The notes: generated by a model from the sequence alone, not told the origin. A stretch of 64,000 nt of DNA from Haloplanus sp. GDY1 (GCF_023703775.1 NZ_CP098515.1:62001-126000), one strand, 5' to 3'. Counted from the first letter of the stretch, positions 25,248-33,769 are shown. Made by a program: numbers and translations.

Positions 25248-26015
25248 ATGGACGACGAGTCGCCTTCCGCACAGACCCAATCTCGTATCTACACGGCGCC
25301 GCGAACGGATGTCTCGCAGAACCAGGGCAAGTTTCGGATCCACTTCAATTTCCCTGGACGGGCCGTCCCCGACCATGACGATCACGGCTACGGGCCGCTC
25401 GCGACGGTCGTGGAGTCGTTCATGGACCCCGGCACCCTGATTCGGATGCACCAGCACCAAAACGAGGAGATCATCTCGTGGGTCCCCGAGGCCGTGATGC
25501 GCCACGATGACCGCCAGGGCAACCAGCTGGTCACCGATTCCGACCATCTGATGGTGATGAACGCCGGCAGCGGCTTCTGGCATTCCGAGGAGACGCTCGC
25601 CGACGACCCGCCGCTGCGAATGCTCCAGATTTTCGTCCGCCCGCACAGCCTCAACCTAGAACCGGGCATCCAGCACGAACCGATTCCCGACCCGGTCGCC
25701 GGCGAGTGGAGCCACCTGTTCGGCCCTAAAGGCACCAACGCCCCGCTGTACGTACGGAACGATGTCGATTTCTACGACTGCCGCCTCGCCGCCGGGGCCA
25801 CGACCACGCTCCCGTCGCAATCTGGCCGCCACACCTACCTGTACGTGTTCGACGGGGCCGTTGAGGTCGGCGATGAGCCGGTCGGGTACACAGAGAGCGC
25901 ACTCGTGACCGGCGACGACGACGTGGCCGTCACGGCAACCGAGGACGCCACTATTGTCGCGTTCAGCATCAACCCGGACTCGCCGGTCACGCGCCAGGGC
26001 ACCATCGGCCGCTGA
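25248..26015 (+). CDS. Pirin-like bicupin protein
   Basis: 255 residues in two cupin domains. The first has the metal-binding His set of pirins: MHQHQNEEIISWV, then a His in MRHDDRQG and GFWHSEET. The second (DVDFYDCRLAAGATTTLP onwards) lacks these ligands. The order matches the pirin/YhhW family, some members of which are quercetinases. The 276 bp upstream is AT-rich with no other gene. The cellular role here is unknown. Confidence 0.8.
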   Translation: MDDESPSAQTQSRIYTAPRTDVSQNQGKFRIHFNFPGRAVPDHDDHGYGPLATVVESFMDPGTLIRMHQHQNEEIISWVPEAVMRHDDRQGNQLVTDSDHLMVMNAGSGFWHSEETLADDPPLRMLQIFVRPHSLNLEPGIQHEPIPDPVAGEWSHLFGPKGTNAPLYVRNDVDFYDCRLAAGATTTLPSQSGRHTYLYVFDGAVEVGDEPVGYTESALVTGDDDVAVTATEDATIVAFSINPDSPVTRQGTIGR

Positions 26016-26038
26016 GACACCGGCGGACCGACTGTGGA

Positions 26039-26067
26039 TTGTTTTTCTGCCCCCTGAGAGGGTGAGG
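26039..26067 (+). repeat. Short hairpin element, copy 3
   Basis: TTGTTTTTCTGCCCCCTGAG followed by AGGGTGAGG. It ends 34 bp before the 26102 gene. Confidence 0.5.
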
Positions 26068-26101
26068 ACTTCAGCGAACGCCCTCCAGTCAGGTGATTTC
26101 C

Positions 26102-26449
26102 GTGAGTCAACAACAGTCACCGAGCGATGTCTCGATCGACGAGATTCCCGTCGATATCGCGAACACGCAGTCCGGCGACATCCACGCAAGCGACGTTCCT
26201 GAGGAGATCCAGTCGCTGATCCGTGCGCTGGCGAGTACGGAGCCGCCGACGAACCCGCTCGTCGTGCTGAAAGCGGCGCGCTGGTGGTATATCCATGGGA
26301 AGGGCGGAGCTGATCCTGCGTTTCAGTGGGCAGTCGAGTGGGCCCGTCACCTCGCGACCGACACGCCCAGCGACGTGGATCGGTTCGACGAGTTCCTCAA
26401 GTATCTCGTCACAGTCGGCTTCGCGGACGATACAGCCGAGCTTCGATAG
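26102..26449 (+). CDS. Plasmid-type hypothetical protein
   Basis: 115 residues from GTG 26102 (MSQQQSPSDVSIDEIPVDI...). Its helical C-terminal part contains LVVLKAARWWYIHGKGGAD and FDEFLKYLVTVGFADD. I know similar small proteins only as neighbours of ardC on haloarchaeal plasmids. It lies between two copies of the hairpin element. Confidence 0.6.
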   Translation: MSQQQSPSDVSIDEIPVDIANTQSGDIHASDVPEEIQSLIRALASTEPPTNPLVVLKAARWWYIHGKGGADPAFQWAVEWARHLATDTPSDVDRFDEFLKYLVTVGFADDTAELR

Positions 26450-26462
26450 CGTTCCTCGAGGG

Positions 26463-26491
26463 TTGTTCATCCGCCCCTGAGGGGTGCGGCG
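26463..26491 (+). repeat. Short hairpin element, copy 4
   Basis: TTGTTCATCCGCCCCTGAGG followed by GGTGCGGCG; the core GCCCCTGAGGGG is nearly self-complementary. It ends 46 bp before the broken ardC gene. Confidence 0.5.
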
Positions 26492-26536
26492 CGTTCTGAA
26501 CTGGCGAAATCGCGTTCAACCGATTCAGTGACCACT

Positions 26537-27258
26537 ATGTCCACGACCAGAGACTCGTCGGTCTCCTTCGACCAGACCGACACGCGATCCGACGAGATGA
26601 ACAGTCCCATCGAACAGTGGATCGACGACCTCGTCGCCGGCGTCGACGACGCACAGGCCAGCGCCGAGTTCCAGGAGTGGCTGGACGTCCAGAGCCGCTT
26701 CCACGACTACTCCTACCGGAACACGCTGCTCATCAATCGGCAGTGTCCCGAGGCGAACCGGTGACGGGCTACCGTACGTGGCAGGAGGAGTTCGAACGCC
26801 ACGTCAAGGAGAGCGAATCGGCCATCTGGATCTGGGCACCGATCATCACCAAGCAGTGTCCAGGGTGCGAAAACTCGCCGAGCTACCACGAGGACAGTGA
26901 CTGTGAGTACGACGAGACGCCACCAAAAGAGTGGTTCGAGGGCCTGGTCGGTTTTAAGCCCGCGCCGGTGTTTGATGTCTCCCAGACCGAAGGTGAGCCA
27001 TTTCCCGACCTAGACACAGAAGCGACTGGAGACGCCGCCGACCTCGTCGAACAGTTGACTGTCGCCGCTGACGGCCTCGGCGTGACGGTGCAATCGTTCC
27101 AGCCGAGGAGTGGACTCACAGCGAGGCGAAGGGCATCTGCGAGCAGCTGAGTCTCGTCGATATGCAACCGCGGGTCGAGATGCGTGATCGGGAGAACGAT
27201 GCCGACCTTGCGCGGACACTGATCCACGAGTACGCACACGCCCTGCTCCACTTCGACG
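26537..27258 (+). pseudogene. ardC: Broken ArdC-type antirestriction gene
   Basis: ArdC proteins join an ssDNA-binding domain to a zinc metallopeptidase. Here the first domain is read in one frame from ATG 26537 (IEQWIDDLVAGVDD to NTLLINRQCPEANR), stopping at 26764. A second frame continues directly with VTGYRTWQEEFERHVKE to LGVTVQSF. A third resumes with EEWTHSEAKGICEQLSLVDM and the peptidase motif LIHEYAHALLHFDVDD. Each change is explained by loss of one G (near 26761 and 27096). The gene stops abruptly after HFDVDD, where the sequence turns into an inverted mrr fragment. Confidence 0.8.
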
Positions 27259-27401
27259 TCGATGACCTCCTCCATCAGTACGTCTCGACCCTCGTCGGCC
27301 GTTCGTTCAGCCTGACGAACGTTCTCGTAGCCGAGGTTGCGGAACACGTCCCCCATCAAATCCTCGAACTCGACTCCAGAGAGGTCGTCCAAGACAGCCA
27401 T
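27259..27401 (-). pseudogene. N-terminal fragment of mrr
   Basis: From ATG 27401 the frame encodes MAVLDDLSGVEFEDLMGDVF and about 27 more residues that match the N-terminus of the 11034-12398 Mrr protein almost residue for residue. Homology ends near 27258 at a shared GACCTCCTCCAT stretch, where ardC begins on the other strand. Only about 145 bp are duplicated; the upstream DNA differs. Confidence 0.8.
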
Positions 27402-27589
27402 CCGAGATGGGTGAAGAGTAAGTGGCGACTGTCAAATACGTTACTGAATTTATGACCAAAGAGACATCATCAAACCTATTGACACCAGGATCAATATCAC
27501 AGCAGAGGCAGTTATTTCGGTTGATGGACAACCAAGCGAGATGCTCCTCACTGTGAATGGCTGGCTTCGCTCCTTAGTAACAGAGAGAA

Positions 27590-27628
27590 GTTACCCCACA
27601 CGAAATAAAGTCCGATGTGTGGGGTAAC
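27590..27628. repeat. Long inverted repeat GTTACCCCACAC, copy A
   Basis: GTTACCCCACAC (27590-27601) and GTGTGGGGTAAC (27617-27628) are perfect 12-bp arms around a 15-bp spacer. It lies 35 bp beyond the stop of the minus-strand wHTH gene. Related elements are at 28173 and 32256. Confidence 0.75.
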
Positions 27629-27662
27629 TTCAGATGTCATCAACGCTATATCGCTGAATCAC

Positions 27663-28071
27663 TCATCGCGCAGGACGCGGGGCTGGCTCGTAGCGCTCGA
27701 TTTCAGCGATCTTCTCAACCCGGTTGTAGATGACTCGGAGGGTCTCCTGTGCGCGCAGGAGCCTGTGCTCCTCAAGGAATCGACGCCCTTCCTCGATAAT
27801 CCCGTAGAAGGTGTACGGCAGGTCGTTCTGACGGCGCTCCTCGGGGAGTTCGACTTTCTCGACGATGCCCGTCTCGACGAGGCGCGGCAGATGCTGGCGG
27901 ATCGTTGTTTGACTCCGGCTCGGATTGACGTAGTCCAACTCCTTCAGCGTCGGCAGCCCCGACGGATGCCCGAGAATGTCCTGGACGAGCGAAAATCGCG
28001 TCTCCCGGGTGACGAGGTTGAGCCGCTCGCGAACGGTGGCGCGATCTTCTGCCCGCGAATCCGTCGCCCAT
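27663..28071 (-). pseudogene. Winged-helix regulator with disrupted start
   Basis: The intact frame encodes a haloarchaeal wHTH protein: RATVRERLNLVTRETRFSL, then VQDILGHPSGLPTLKELDYV, the recognition helix in PSRSQTTIRQHLPRLVETGI and NDLPYTFYGIIEEGRRFLEE. This frame has no ATG or GTG after its upstream stop. The expected ATG at 28071 reads MGD and then leaves the frame; removing one G near 28063 would restore MGDDSRAEDRATV. The gene may be frameshifted or use an unusual start. It is divergent from the 28216 gene, with an inverted repeat between them. Confidence 0.65.
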
Positions 28072-28172
28072 GATGTTTGTCGAAGGTCGAAAATCGAGGA
28101 ATCAGCCGGAACACGGAGTAACGCAGTAGTTTACACATCGATAACGGGGAGTGTACGTCGCCGAATCTCAAA

Positions 28173-28214
28173 GTTACCCCACAAATTGATGTGATACGCC
28201 GTTGTGGGGGTAAC
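28173..28214. repeat. Long inverted repeat GTTACCCCACAA, copy B
   Basis: GTTACCCCACAA (28173-28184) pairs with TTGTGGGGGTAAC (28202-28214, one extra G). It occupies the divergent promoter region and ends one base before the ATG of the 28216 gene, a strong operator position. Confidence 0.75.
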
Positions 28215-28215
28215 T

Positions 28216-28593
28216 ATGGCCGAGGACGTCCCGGAGAAACCGCCCGCACCGGAGTTGCCGAAGTATCTTCGCGAACCACTCGAGAACCAATCCCCGGAAC
28301 GGTTGGAAGTAGTCGCGGCGTACGCGGCTGATTTGGCGGAATGGAAACGCCGACAGCGGGAGGAAGAACTCGAGCGTCGACGAGCCGAGGACGAGGTCGA
28401 TGAGGAAGAACTCGAGGAACTGGACGAGCGCGAGATCTCGACGGATCCAGAGGATTACGAAGACGTCCCGACGAATGGTGCGTACATCACGGTGAAGGAG
28501 ACAAAGCCGGGATATCGTTATTATTATTTTCAATGGAGGGAGGGAGATACGTGGAAAAACGAATATATTGGGCCCGTGAATCCGAAAGAATAG
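28216..28593 (+). CDS. Charged plasmid-type protein divergent from the wHTH gene
   Basis: 125 residues from ATG 28216, directly after inverted repeat B. The middle is a highly charged helix (EWKRRQREEELERRRAEDEV); the C-terminal 40 residues look folded (NGAYITVKETKPGYRYYYFQ, then WREGDTWKNEYIGPV). I know this pair (charged protein and divergent wHTH) as a frequent neighbour of plasmid replication genes; no biochemical role is known to me. Confidence 0.65.
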   Translation: MAEDVPEKPPAPELPKYLREPLENQSPERLEVVAAYAADLAEWKRRQREEELERRRAEDEVDEEELEELDEREISTDPEDYEDVPTNGAYITVKETKPGYRYYYFQWREGDTWKNEYIGPVNPKE

Positions 28594-28604
28594 TACATTC
28601 AGAA

Positions 28605-29570
28605 TTACGTTGTTTTCTCTCCATTCTGTGCGAATTCATCTGGCGAACAGTCTTTCCACAGCCCTTCATACGTTCGGTGGCAACCACTACAGAGAGTGAT
28701 CAGATTTGAGGGTTGATTCATACTGTCGTAATCAACGGATTCGGTAGACACGAACTCGTGAGCAGGTCTAATATGGTGAACGTGAAGATCGCGGGGCGTT
28801 TCATTTCGATTGATCTTGCAGATCCGACAGGCGTAGTTATCACGTTGAATGATCTCTTCACGTCGTGAACGCCAGTTAGAGCCATAGTAACAATTCCAAG
28901 AATGCCGAAGGGAACTCCGAGGTTCATATCCAGCCAATCGGATGGCTCTATTCCACGAATCAAAGTATGCCCAGTAAGTAGCGCTCGAGAACTTTCCCAA
29001 TTCGTCCATCTGGGTGGTTGAAGGGACGTGTCCGAGTTCGTCGTGCAGTCGTTGGAGTTCAGCTAATAGACTCGCTAAATCAATTTCACGCACGACAGTA
29101 GGCTCGTAACCAGCCTCGGTAAGCGCCCGATTCCAACTCCCGAATCGCGTGGTAAACGTCCTGATACTATGTTTGCTGAAGCGAACAATATCTGGTGCTG
29201 TTGGCACGTGTCCAAGTTCCTCGTATAGAGAGTGAATCTCGGGCAGCAAGTCTTCTTTCGTGAGGCTACGGTCACGTTGTGGTTCATAGCCTGCCGCGCG
29301 AAGAGCATCTGCCCACGTCCCATAATAATGCTGGTAGGTCGTCACACTAAACACACCACAGTCATCCATCTCATCGGGAGTAGGGGGACGACCAATGTCG
29401 TCGTTCAGTTGATTTATAACTGAGATTAGGGTGCTTCGCTTCTCGTCCTCTGTATGATATCGGAAGTGAATACGAGCACCGTGCTTCGAATCAAAGACAT
29501 CGTCACACTCCTCAACAGGACATGCCGACGAAGCCATGCCGTCACGAGAGTCGGGAAAGAGTCGCCCCAT
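28605..29570 (-). CDS. HNH endonuclease with homing-endonuclease-associated repeats
   Basis: 322 residues if started at ATG 29570 (29537 is also possible). The N-terminus has a C2H2-type finger (CPVEECDDVF, then HGARIHFRYH). Three repeats of about 55 residues follow, each ending SWNRAI/ALTEAGYEP and containing a LG(H/R)xPT turn: the homing-endonuclease-associated repeat seen in HNH and intein proteins, which binds DNA. The C-terminus is an HNH nuclease: YACRICKINRN, LHVHHIRPAHEF and LITLCSGCHRTYEG. Its promoter region is covered by origin repeats. It is AT-richer than its neighbours, suggesting transfer. Probably a free-standing homing or mobile nuclease. Confidence 0.8.
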   Translation of the reverse strand: MGRLFPDSRDGMASSACPVEECDDVFDSKHGARIHFRYHTEDEKRSTLISVINQLNDDIGRPPTPDEMDDCGVFSVTTYQHYYGTWADALRAAGYEPQRDRSLTKEDLLPEIHSLYEELGHVPTAPDIVRFSKHSIRTFTTRFGSWNRALTEAGYEPTVVREIDLASLLAELQRLHDELGHVPSTTQMDELGKFSSATYWAYFDSWNRAIRLAGYEPRSSLRHSWNCYYGSNWRSRREEIIQRDNYACRICKINRNETPRDLHVHHIRPAHEFVSTESVDYDSMNQPSNLITLCSGCHRTYEGLWKDCSPDEFAQNGEKTT

Positions 29571-29708
29571 TGAGTGTGATTGGCTCGGAATAGTATATGA
29601 AGGATTGGAGGAGGTAAGAACCCGATCAGGAGGCGGAACGATGTGATCCGACATATTCCAGACAGACGGTGAAGGAATTCTAATATCGGCCACGCGCGAG
29701 TCAGGGAT

Positions 29709-30071
29709 ACACATCGATAGAGGAGTACTAATCCAATCGCTACATATCGATAGAGGGGTGTGCGGAAGCAAAGCAAGCTGGCGAACACATCGATAGCGGT
29801 GCGTGTGCTGCGAAGCAGGCGGTAGATGATTGAGTTCGAAACGTATCGAGACGAGTGATGATATGCCGTCGGTCAGCGGGCCAGTTCGCAGAAGCGGTCA
29901 ATCCAAGATCGCCGATTTCTACCGATAGAGTCGATATCAAGTTCGAATACACATCGATAGAGGTGTGTGACGTGCGTCTGACGCAAGCGGGCTCTATGAA
30001 CTCGGCACTCGAGGTGGATATCGAAATGTGACGCGGTAACATCCGCCTGATACACATCGATAGAGGGGTGT
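29709..30071 (+). repeat. Origin repeats, cluster 1 (five copies)
   Basis: Copies of ACACATCGATAGAGGGGTGT or close variants are at 29709-29728, 29742-29761, 29785-29804, 29949-29968 and 30052-30071, all in the same orientation. They fill the gap beyond the stop of orc1/cdc6. Their repetition on both sides of an initiator gene is how archaeal origin recognition boxes are arranged. Confidence 0.85.
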
Positions 30072-30104
30072 CCCCTCCGTAGTCGGTTGAGGAACAGTCC
30101 GCGC

Positions 30105-31559
30105 TCAGGTTTCGTTTCGAATCTGCGCTTTCACGACCGATTCGACTTCCTCGGGCGAGACCATGTCGATTCGAGAGTCCTCGCGAAGCGTCTCGAGAAT
30201 CGTCTCCGGACGTTCGCCGAACTGGAATTCGAGGAACATTCCGGAGCTGGGACCGTGACTCCGGCGCTCGAAATCGACGAGTGAGTACGTCGTCAACTCC
30301 TTCATCTTGTTGACGTAGGTCTCTTGGTGGTATTGATCGGCGTCGATCGAGTCAGTAAGGAACTGATAGACACGGTAGCCGGTCGTACTGCGAGCCGATC
30401 CGTCGTCGGTCTGTGCAGCGACGGCTGCCGTCGCGTATAGACAGAGTTTTTTCTGCGTGCTGATGCCGCGAACGACTTCGAGAACGCGGTTTTTCTCGAC
30501 TTTGTCCTGGGCTTCCCGCACGTGTTCCTCGCGAACGCAGTCGTCACCTTCTCGTTCGGCAAGTTCGCCGGCGACGCGCATCAAGTCGATCGCCTTTCTC
30601 GCATCACCGTGTGTTTGTGCGGCGAACGCGGCGGCAAGTGGAATCACGTCGCCATCCAAGACATCGTCGTGGAACGCATCCTGCCGTCGACGCAGAATCG
30701 CCTGGAGTTGATTCGCGTCGTAGTCGTCGAAGTGGACGTCTTCCGGAGTGAACGAACTCAACGCACGGCTTCCGACGGACTCCATCATTCGCGCATCGTT
30801 CGAGATCGCGACGACAGAGATGTACGCGGTTAGTTCGTCGTTGGCTCCTGCTCGAGACAGTTGGTAAAGTAATCGCGAAAACGCGGGATCTTGCTTATCT
30901 CGACGGCCCACCAGCATATCGAGTTCGTCGAGGACGAACACGACGGAATCGAAGTTCTCGTTGACGATGCGGTAGAGTTCGTCCCATTTCTCCTTGGTCG
31001 CGACACCATGTTTCGGAACGTCGATGTCGACGCCGGCCTCGTCGGCGGCTTGACTCGCTAGTTCGTAGACGGCAACGCCGAGGGTATCGAGATCTTGGCA
31101 GTTGACCTCGATGGTTCCGAATTGAATATCACGAGTCTCACAGATGCGGCTGATATTGTGGCAGACAGCTTTCGTAATGAGCGACTTCCCCGTTCCGGAC
31201 GGTCCGTAGAGAAAGAGATTCGGCGGACGGTTATCGCCGAGCGCCACGCGCAGCATCTTCGTCACTTCCTGGAGCTGTCCGTCGCGACCGACGATGCGAT
31301 CCTCTTCGACGACGTAGTTCGGATCGAGGAGTGACCGGTCACGGATCAATCCTTCTTGTTCGTCGAATTCGAGCAGCATGTCCTCGATCGACTGTGACGT
31401 ATCTTCGTCGGATTCCGTAGTCGACGAAGGAACGGATTCCTGCTCAGAATCTGAGGAACTCGACGCGAGATCGACCTGCGTCGTCTCGTCATCTGTTGAC
31501 GAGTCGGCCCCCCTCGCCTCAAGATCAGATGGAGAATTCTCGGAGTCCTCGGCACCCAT
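30105..31559 (-). CDS. cdc6: Orc1/Cdc6 replication initiator 1
   Basis: 484 residues from ATG 31559 (31571 and 31586 are also possible). A Ser/Asp/Glu-rich tail of about 70 residues precedes the AAA+ domain: Walker A FLYGPSGTGKS, Walker B VVFVLDELDML, sensor-1 VVAISNDARM and the Orc-type lid. A winged-helix DNA-binding domain forms the C-terminal 120 residues. It would bind the flanking 20-bp repeats and load the MCM helicase. It lies between repeat clusters 1 and 2, and a degenerate repeat overlaps its promoter, suggesting autoregulation. Confidence 0.9.
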   Translation of the reverse strand: MGAEDSENSPSDLEARGADSSTDDETTQVDLASSSSDSEQESVPSSTTESDEDTSQSIEDMLLEFDEQEGLIRDRSLLDPNYVVEEDRIVGRDGQLQEVTKMLRVALGDNRPPNLFLYGPSGTGKSLITKAVCHNISRICETRDIQFGTIEVNCQDLDTLGVAVYELASQAADEAGVDIDVPKHGVATKEKWDELYRIVNENFDSVVFVLDELDMLVGRRDKQDPAFSRLLYQLSRAGANDELTAYISVVAISNDARMMESVGSRALSSFTPEDVHFDDYDANQLQAILRRRQDAFHDDVLDGDVIPLAAAFAAQTHGDARKAIDLMRVAGELAEREGDDCVREEHVREAQDKVEKNRVLEVVRGISTQKKLCLYATAAVAAQTDDGSARSTTGYRVYQFLTDSIDADQYHQETYVNKMKELTTYSLVDFERRSHGPSSGMFLEFQFGERPETILETLREDSRIDMVSPEEVESVVKAQIRNET

Positions 31560-31594
31560 GGCGGAAACCATACAGTCCGACGACAAAAATCTTC

Positions 31595-32237
31595 CCCACC
31601 CCTATCGAAGTGTGATCCGGGGAATCAGTCGATTTTTCTCAAACATATCGCGGCTTCGACTGGAAATTGGCGATGACAACGGAAACGGCTGACGAAGTGT
31701 TCCACGACGTTGATGGGAATCGTTGGACAGACACACCCCTCTATCGATGTGTTCGATGTGTTTGGTTCAACCGTGATTCTGTCCATCTTTCACGTCAGAA
31801 GTCGTAGTTCGTGAGAAGCGTCGTGTTCTGTCAGTATCGTGCTCTACAAGCCTTGTGATGACGGTTTTCTTGTCAATGATCACGGGACCATCCTCGAGGG
31901 ATTCTATCTCACCCTGTCAGCATAGATGTCGAACACATCGATAGAGGGGTGTCTGTCTTCTCGACATCTGGCGCGAAGTACTCCCGCGTGTCACTCATAC
32001 TCCTCTCCCCGACGAAATCCGTCTCAGTATTTCGATTTCTATCGAATTGACTTCGTAGATTGCTGAATGTCACCGACTCTGCGTTGCAGTTCGCTTTGCT
32101 CGCGTTTGAGGAGGGCGCTCCCGTGCTACCGCATCAGTTGACTACGGGACGATTTCACGGATGATGTTGAGACACGGATTTTCTGATTGATTAAGCCCAG
32201 AGTGGCGGTCAGATCGAACACATCGATAGAGGGGTGT
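31595..32237. repeat. Origin repeats, cluster 2 (four copies)
   Basis: Copies of ACACATCGATAGAGGGGTGT lie at 31733-31752 (inverted), 31933-31952 and 32218-32237, all exact. A degenerate inverted copy (CCCCACCCCTATCGAAGTGT, 31595-31612) sits about 35 bp before the initiator start. The 31620-32200 stretch has no gene and is the likely site of replication initiation. Confidence 0.85.
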
Positions 32238-32255
32238 GATTGGATTGAGTGCGTG

Positions 32256-32295
32256 GTTACCCCACAAAACAGAATGTTCTGGTCTGTGGGGTAAC
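32256..32295. repeat. Long inverted repeat GTTACCCCACA, copy C
   Basis: GTTACCCCACA (32256-32266) and TGTGGGGTAAC (32285-32295) are perfect 11-bp arms around 18 bp. It lies 18 bp beyond the last origin repeat and just past the stop of the polB fragment. Confidence 0.75.
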
Positions 32296-32310
32296 TCGGA
32301 TCGACGTCTC

Positions 32311-33174
32311 TCAAACATCGGTCTCTGTAAACGCCGAAAGCTTCGTCATTCGTGTCTCTGCGAGTTCCCGACGAATCTTCGACCGATCCCAGCCTAACGG
32401 CGACAGCAAACTTTCGACAGCTCTGACGAGTCCCGTCTCATAGTACGACGGATCGTACGACTCGAACTCCTCGTGAGCCAACGCGACCCGGTCTCGTGAG
32501 GATTTCTCGTCGTCGACGACCACGTACGCGATGTCCTGTCCGGGGAGGACAGCGAGGTCGTGATCGCGAGCCCGCTTCAGCGCCGCTACGTTTTGCGTGT
32601 TCTGCGTGTACCCTTCGAGCGGCTTGGAGACACGATTCCGTTCGACGAGTTCCGCAACAGGCACCGTTCCAGCGTGGAGCCGCTCGATGGCATCCTGGAG
32701 ACAATCAAGCACTGCGTCTGGCGACCGGGTCGCGTCGAACCGTTCGAGACAGTTCCGCTGGACGGCCTCGATGAACGGCGGTGTCGAGCGCTGTCGAGCT
32801 TCGATCCCTCTGATCTTGAACTCGTCTTCGCCGGTGACCTTCCCGAAGTACTTCGTCAACGCGCCGGCGTCGCTATCGCGCTGTGGGACGAACGCCACCC
32901 AGTCATAGTAGGCTTCGTGTTCGAGCCGAATCTCGACGCGTTCCGTGATCTCCATTGCGAGCGTCACGAGGTCCTCCCGTTTCTCGTCGTCGACATCGGA
33001 ATCCGGTGTCACCCAGATGGAGTCGACGATGCCGTGAACGACCCGCCAGCCGCCGGATTCCAGCTGTCGTTTCGCCTCCAACAGAATCTCGCGAGCAAAC
33101 GCGTTGATCGCCTCGTGGATTCGGGCTTTCTCGCGGTCGCCCTCGTCGTGCTGTTCGAGCGTGTAGGTTAACAC
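32311..33174 (-). pseudogene. C-terminal fragment of a family B DNA polymerase
   Basis: The frame gives HEAINAFAREILLEAKRQLE, then GGWRVVHGIVDSIWVTPD (the region of the polymerase YGDTDS motif, here HGIVDS), EDEFKIRGIEARQRSTPPF and KPLEGYTQNTQNVAALKR, all features of the haloarchaeal PolB palm and thumb. The exonuclease and most of the palm are missing. The best start is a GTG at 33174, so the gene has lost its 5' two-thirds. A fragment of a replication gene next to an origin suggests decay of an older plasmid backbone. Confidence 0.7.
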
Positions 33175-33381
33175 CCAGTCGTCCCCGGATGCGCCGTCAG
33201 TCGCCGGATCGAGTGAAATCGTCTTTGCCGGCTCACCCGGGACGGAGTGCCAGGTGTTCGACCGAACCCGTCCGAAGTGACGCGCCGGGTGCGGGTTCCC
33301 CGGGTCGAATCGTCGGACATTGCCGATTACGCCTCGCCTATGTCGCCATTCGCTCGCCCCTCGCGCCGACGCATCGACGTC

Positions 33382-33615
33382 CTAGAGCGCTTTCAAGCCG
33401 GGCTTCACGACTCGGCGCCACCAAGCCCATCGGTAGCGGTCGCCCGCCTCGACTTTCTCTAGAGCGCCGTGGACGTCGTACCCGACCGGGTGCCCCGGCA
33501 TTACCTCGACGACGATCTCCCGCATGGTTGCCGATCCGTGCTCGCGAAGAGTGCCGAGCAGCGTACACGGCGGCCGAACACGCCTCTCACTCACGACCGG
33601 CCGGAAAGTGGACAT
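33382..33615 (-). pseudogene. Winged-helix protein, C-terminally cut
   Basis: The core TLLGTLREHGSATMREIVVE, then MPGHPVGYDVHGALEKVEAG and YRWAWWRRVVKPGLKAL fits a haloarchaeal wHTH family that normally continues with DVEAP...EWRY. Here a TAG at 33382-33384 interrupts it; the same frame resumes with DVDASARGASEWRHRR, so the stop looks like a point mutation. The open frame then continues into the polB fragment. Confidence 0.5.
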
Positions 33616-33628
33616 CCTCAAGGGGAGC

Positions 33629-33769
33629 GCCGATGAGTACCCCGACAACTGCGACTGTTGGGACGCCGACGCCGAGCTCCAGTGTTGGCCGTGCTACCGG
33701 GACGGGTTCGAGAAACCGAACCCGAGTGGCAGCGAGAAATGGGACAGCAACGTTGCAATCCATCGGTAA
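33629..33769 (+). pseudogene. Cys-rich C-terminal gene fragment
   Basis: ADEYPDNCDCWDADAELQCW, then PCYRDGFEKPNPSGSEKW, is a four-Cys tail I recall from the C-termini of larger haloarchaeal plasmid proteins. The sequence before it is not coding-like. It is probably the end of a deleted gene. Confidence 0.4.

Noticed and set aside
26883-27401. 172-codon minus-strand frame starting like Mrr
   Set aside because: Only the first 46 codons are mrr-like; the rest is antisense of the broken ardC gene. It is a chimera, not a real gene.
29709-32237. CRISPR array
   Set aside because: The repeats are short, irregularly spaced, in both orientations and interrupted by a replication gene; they are origin repeats.
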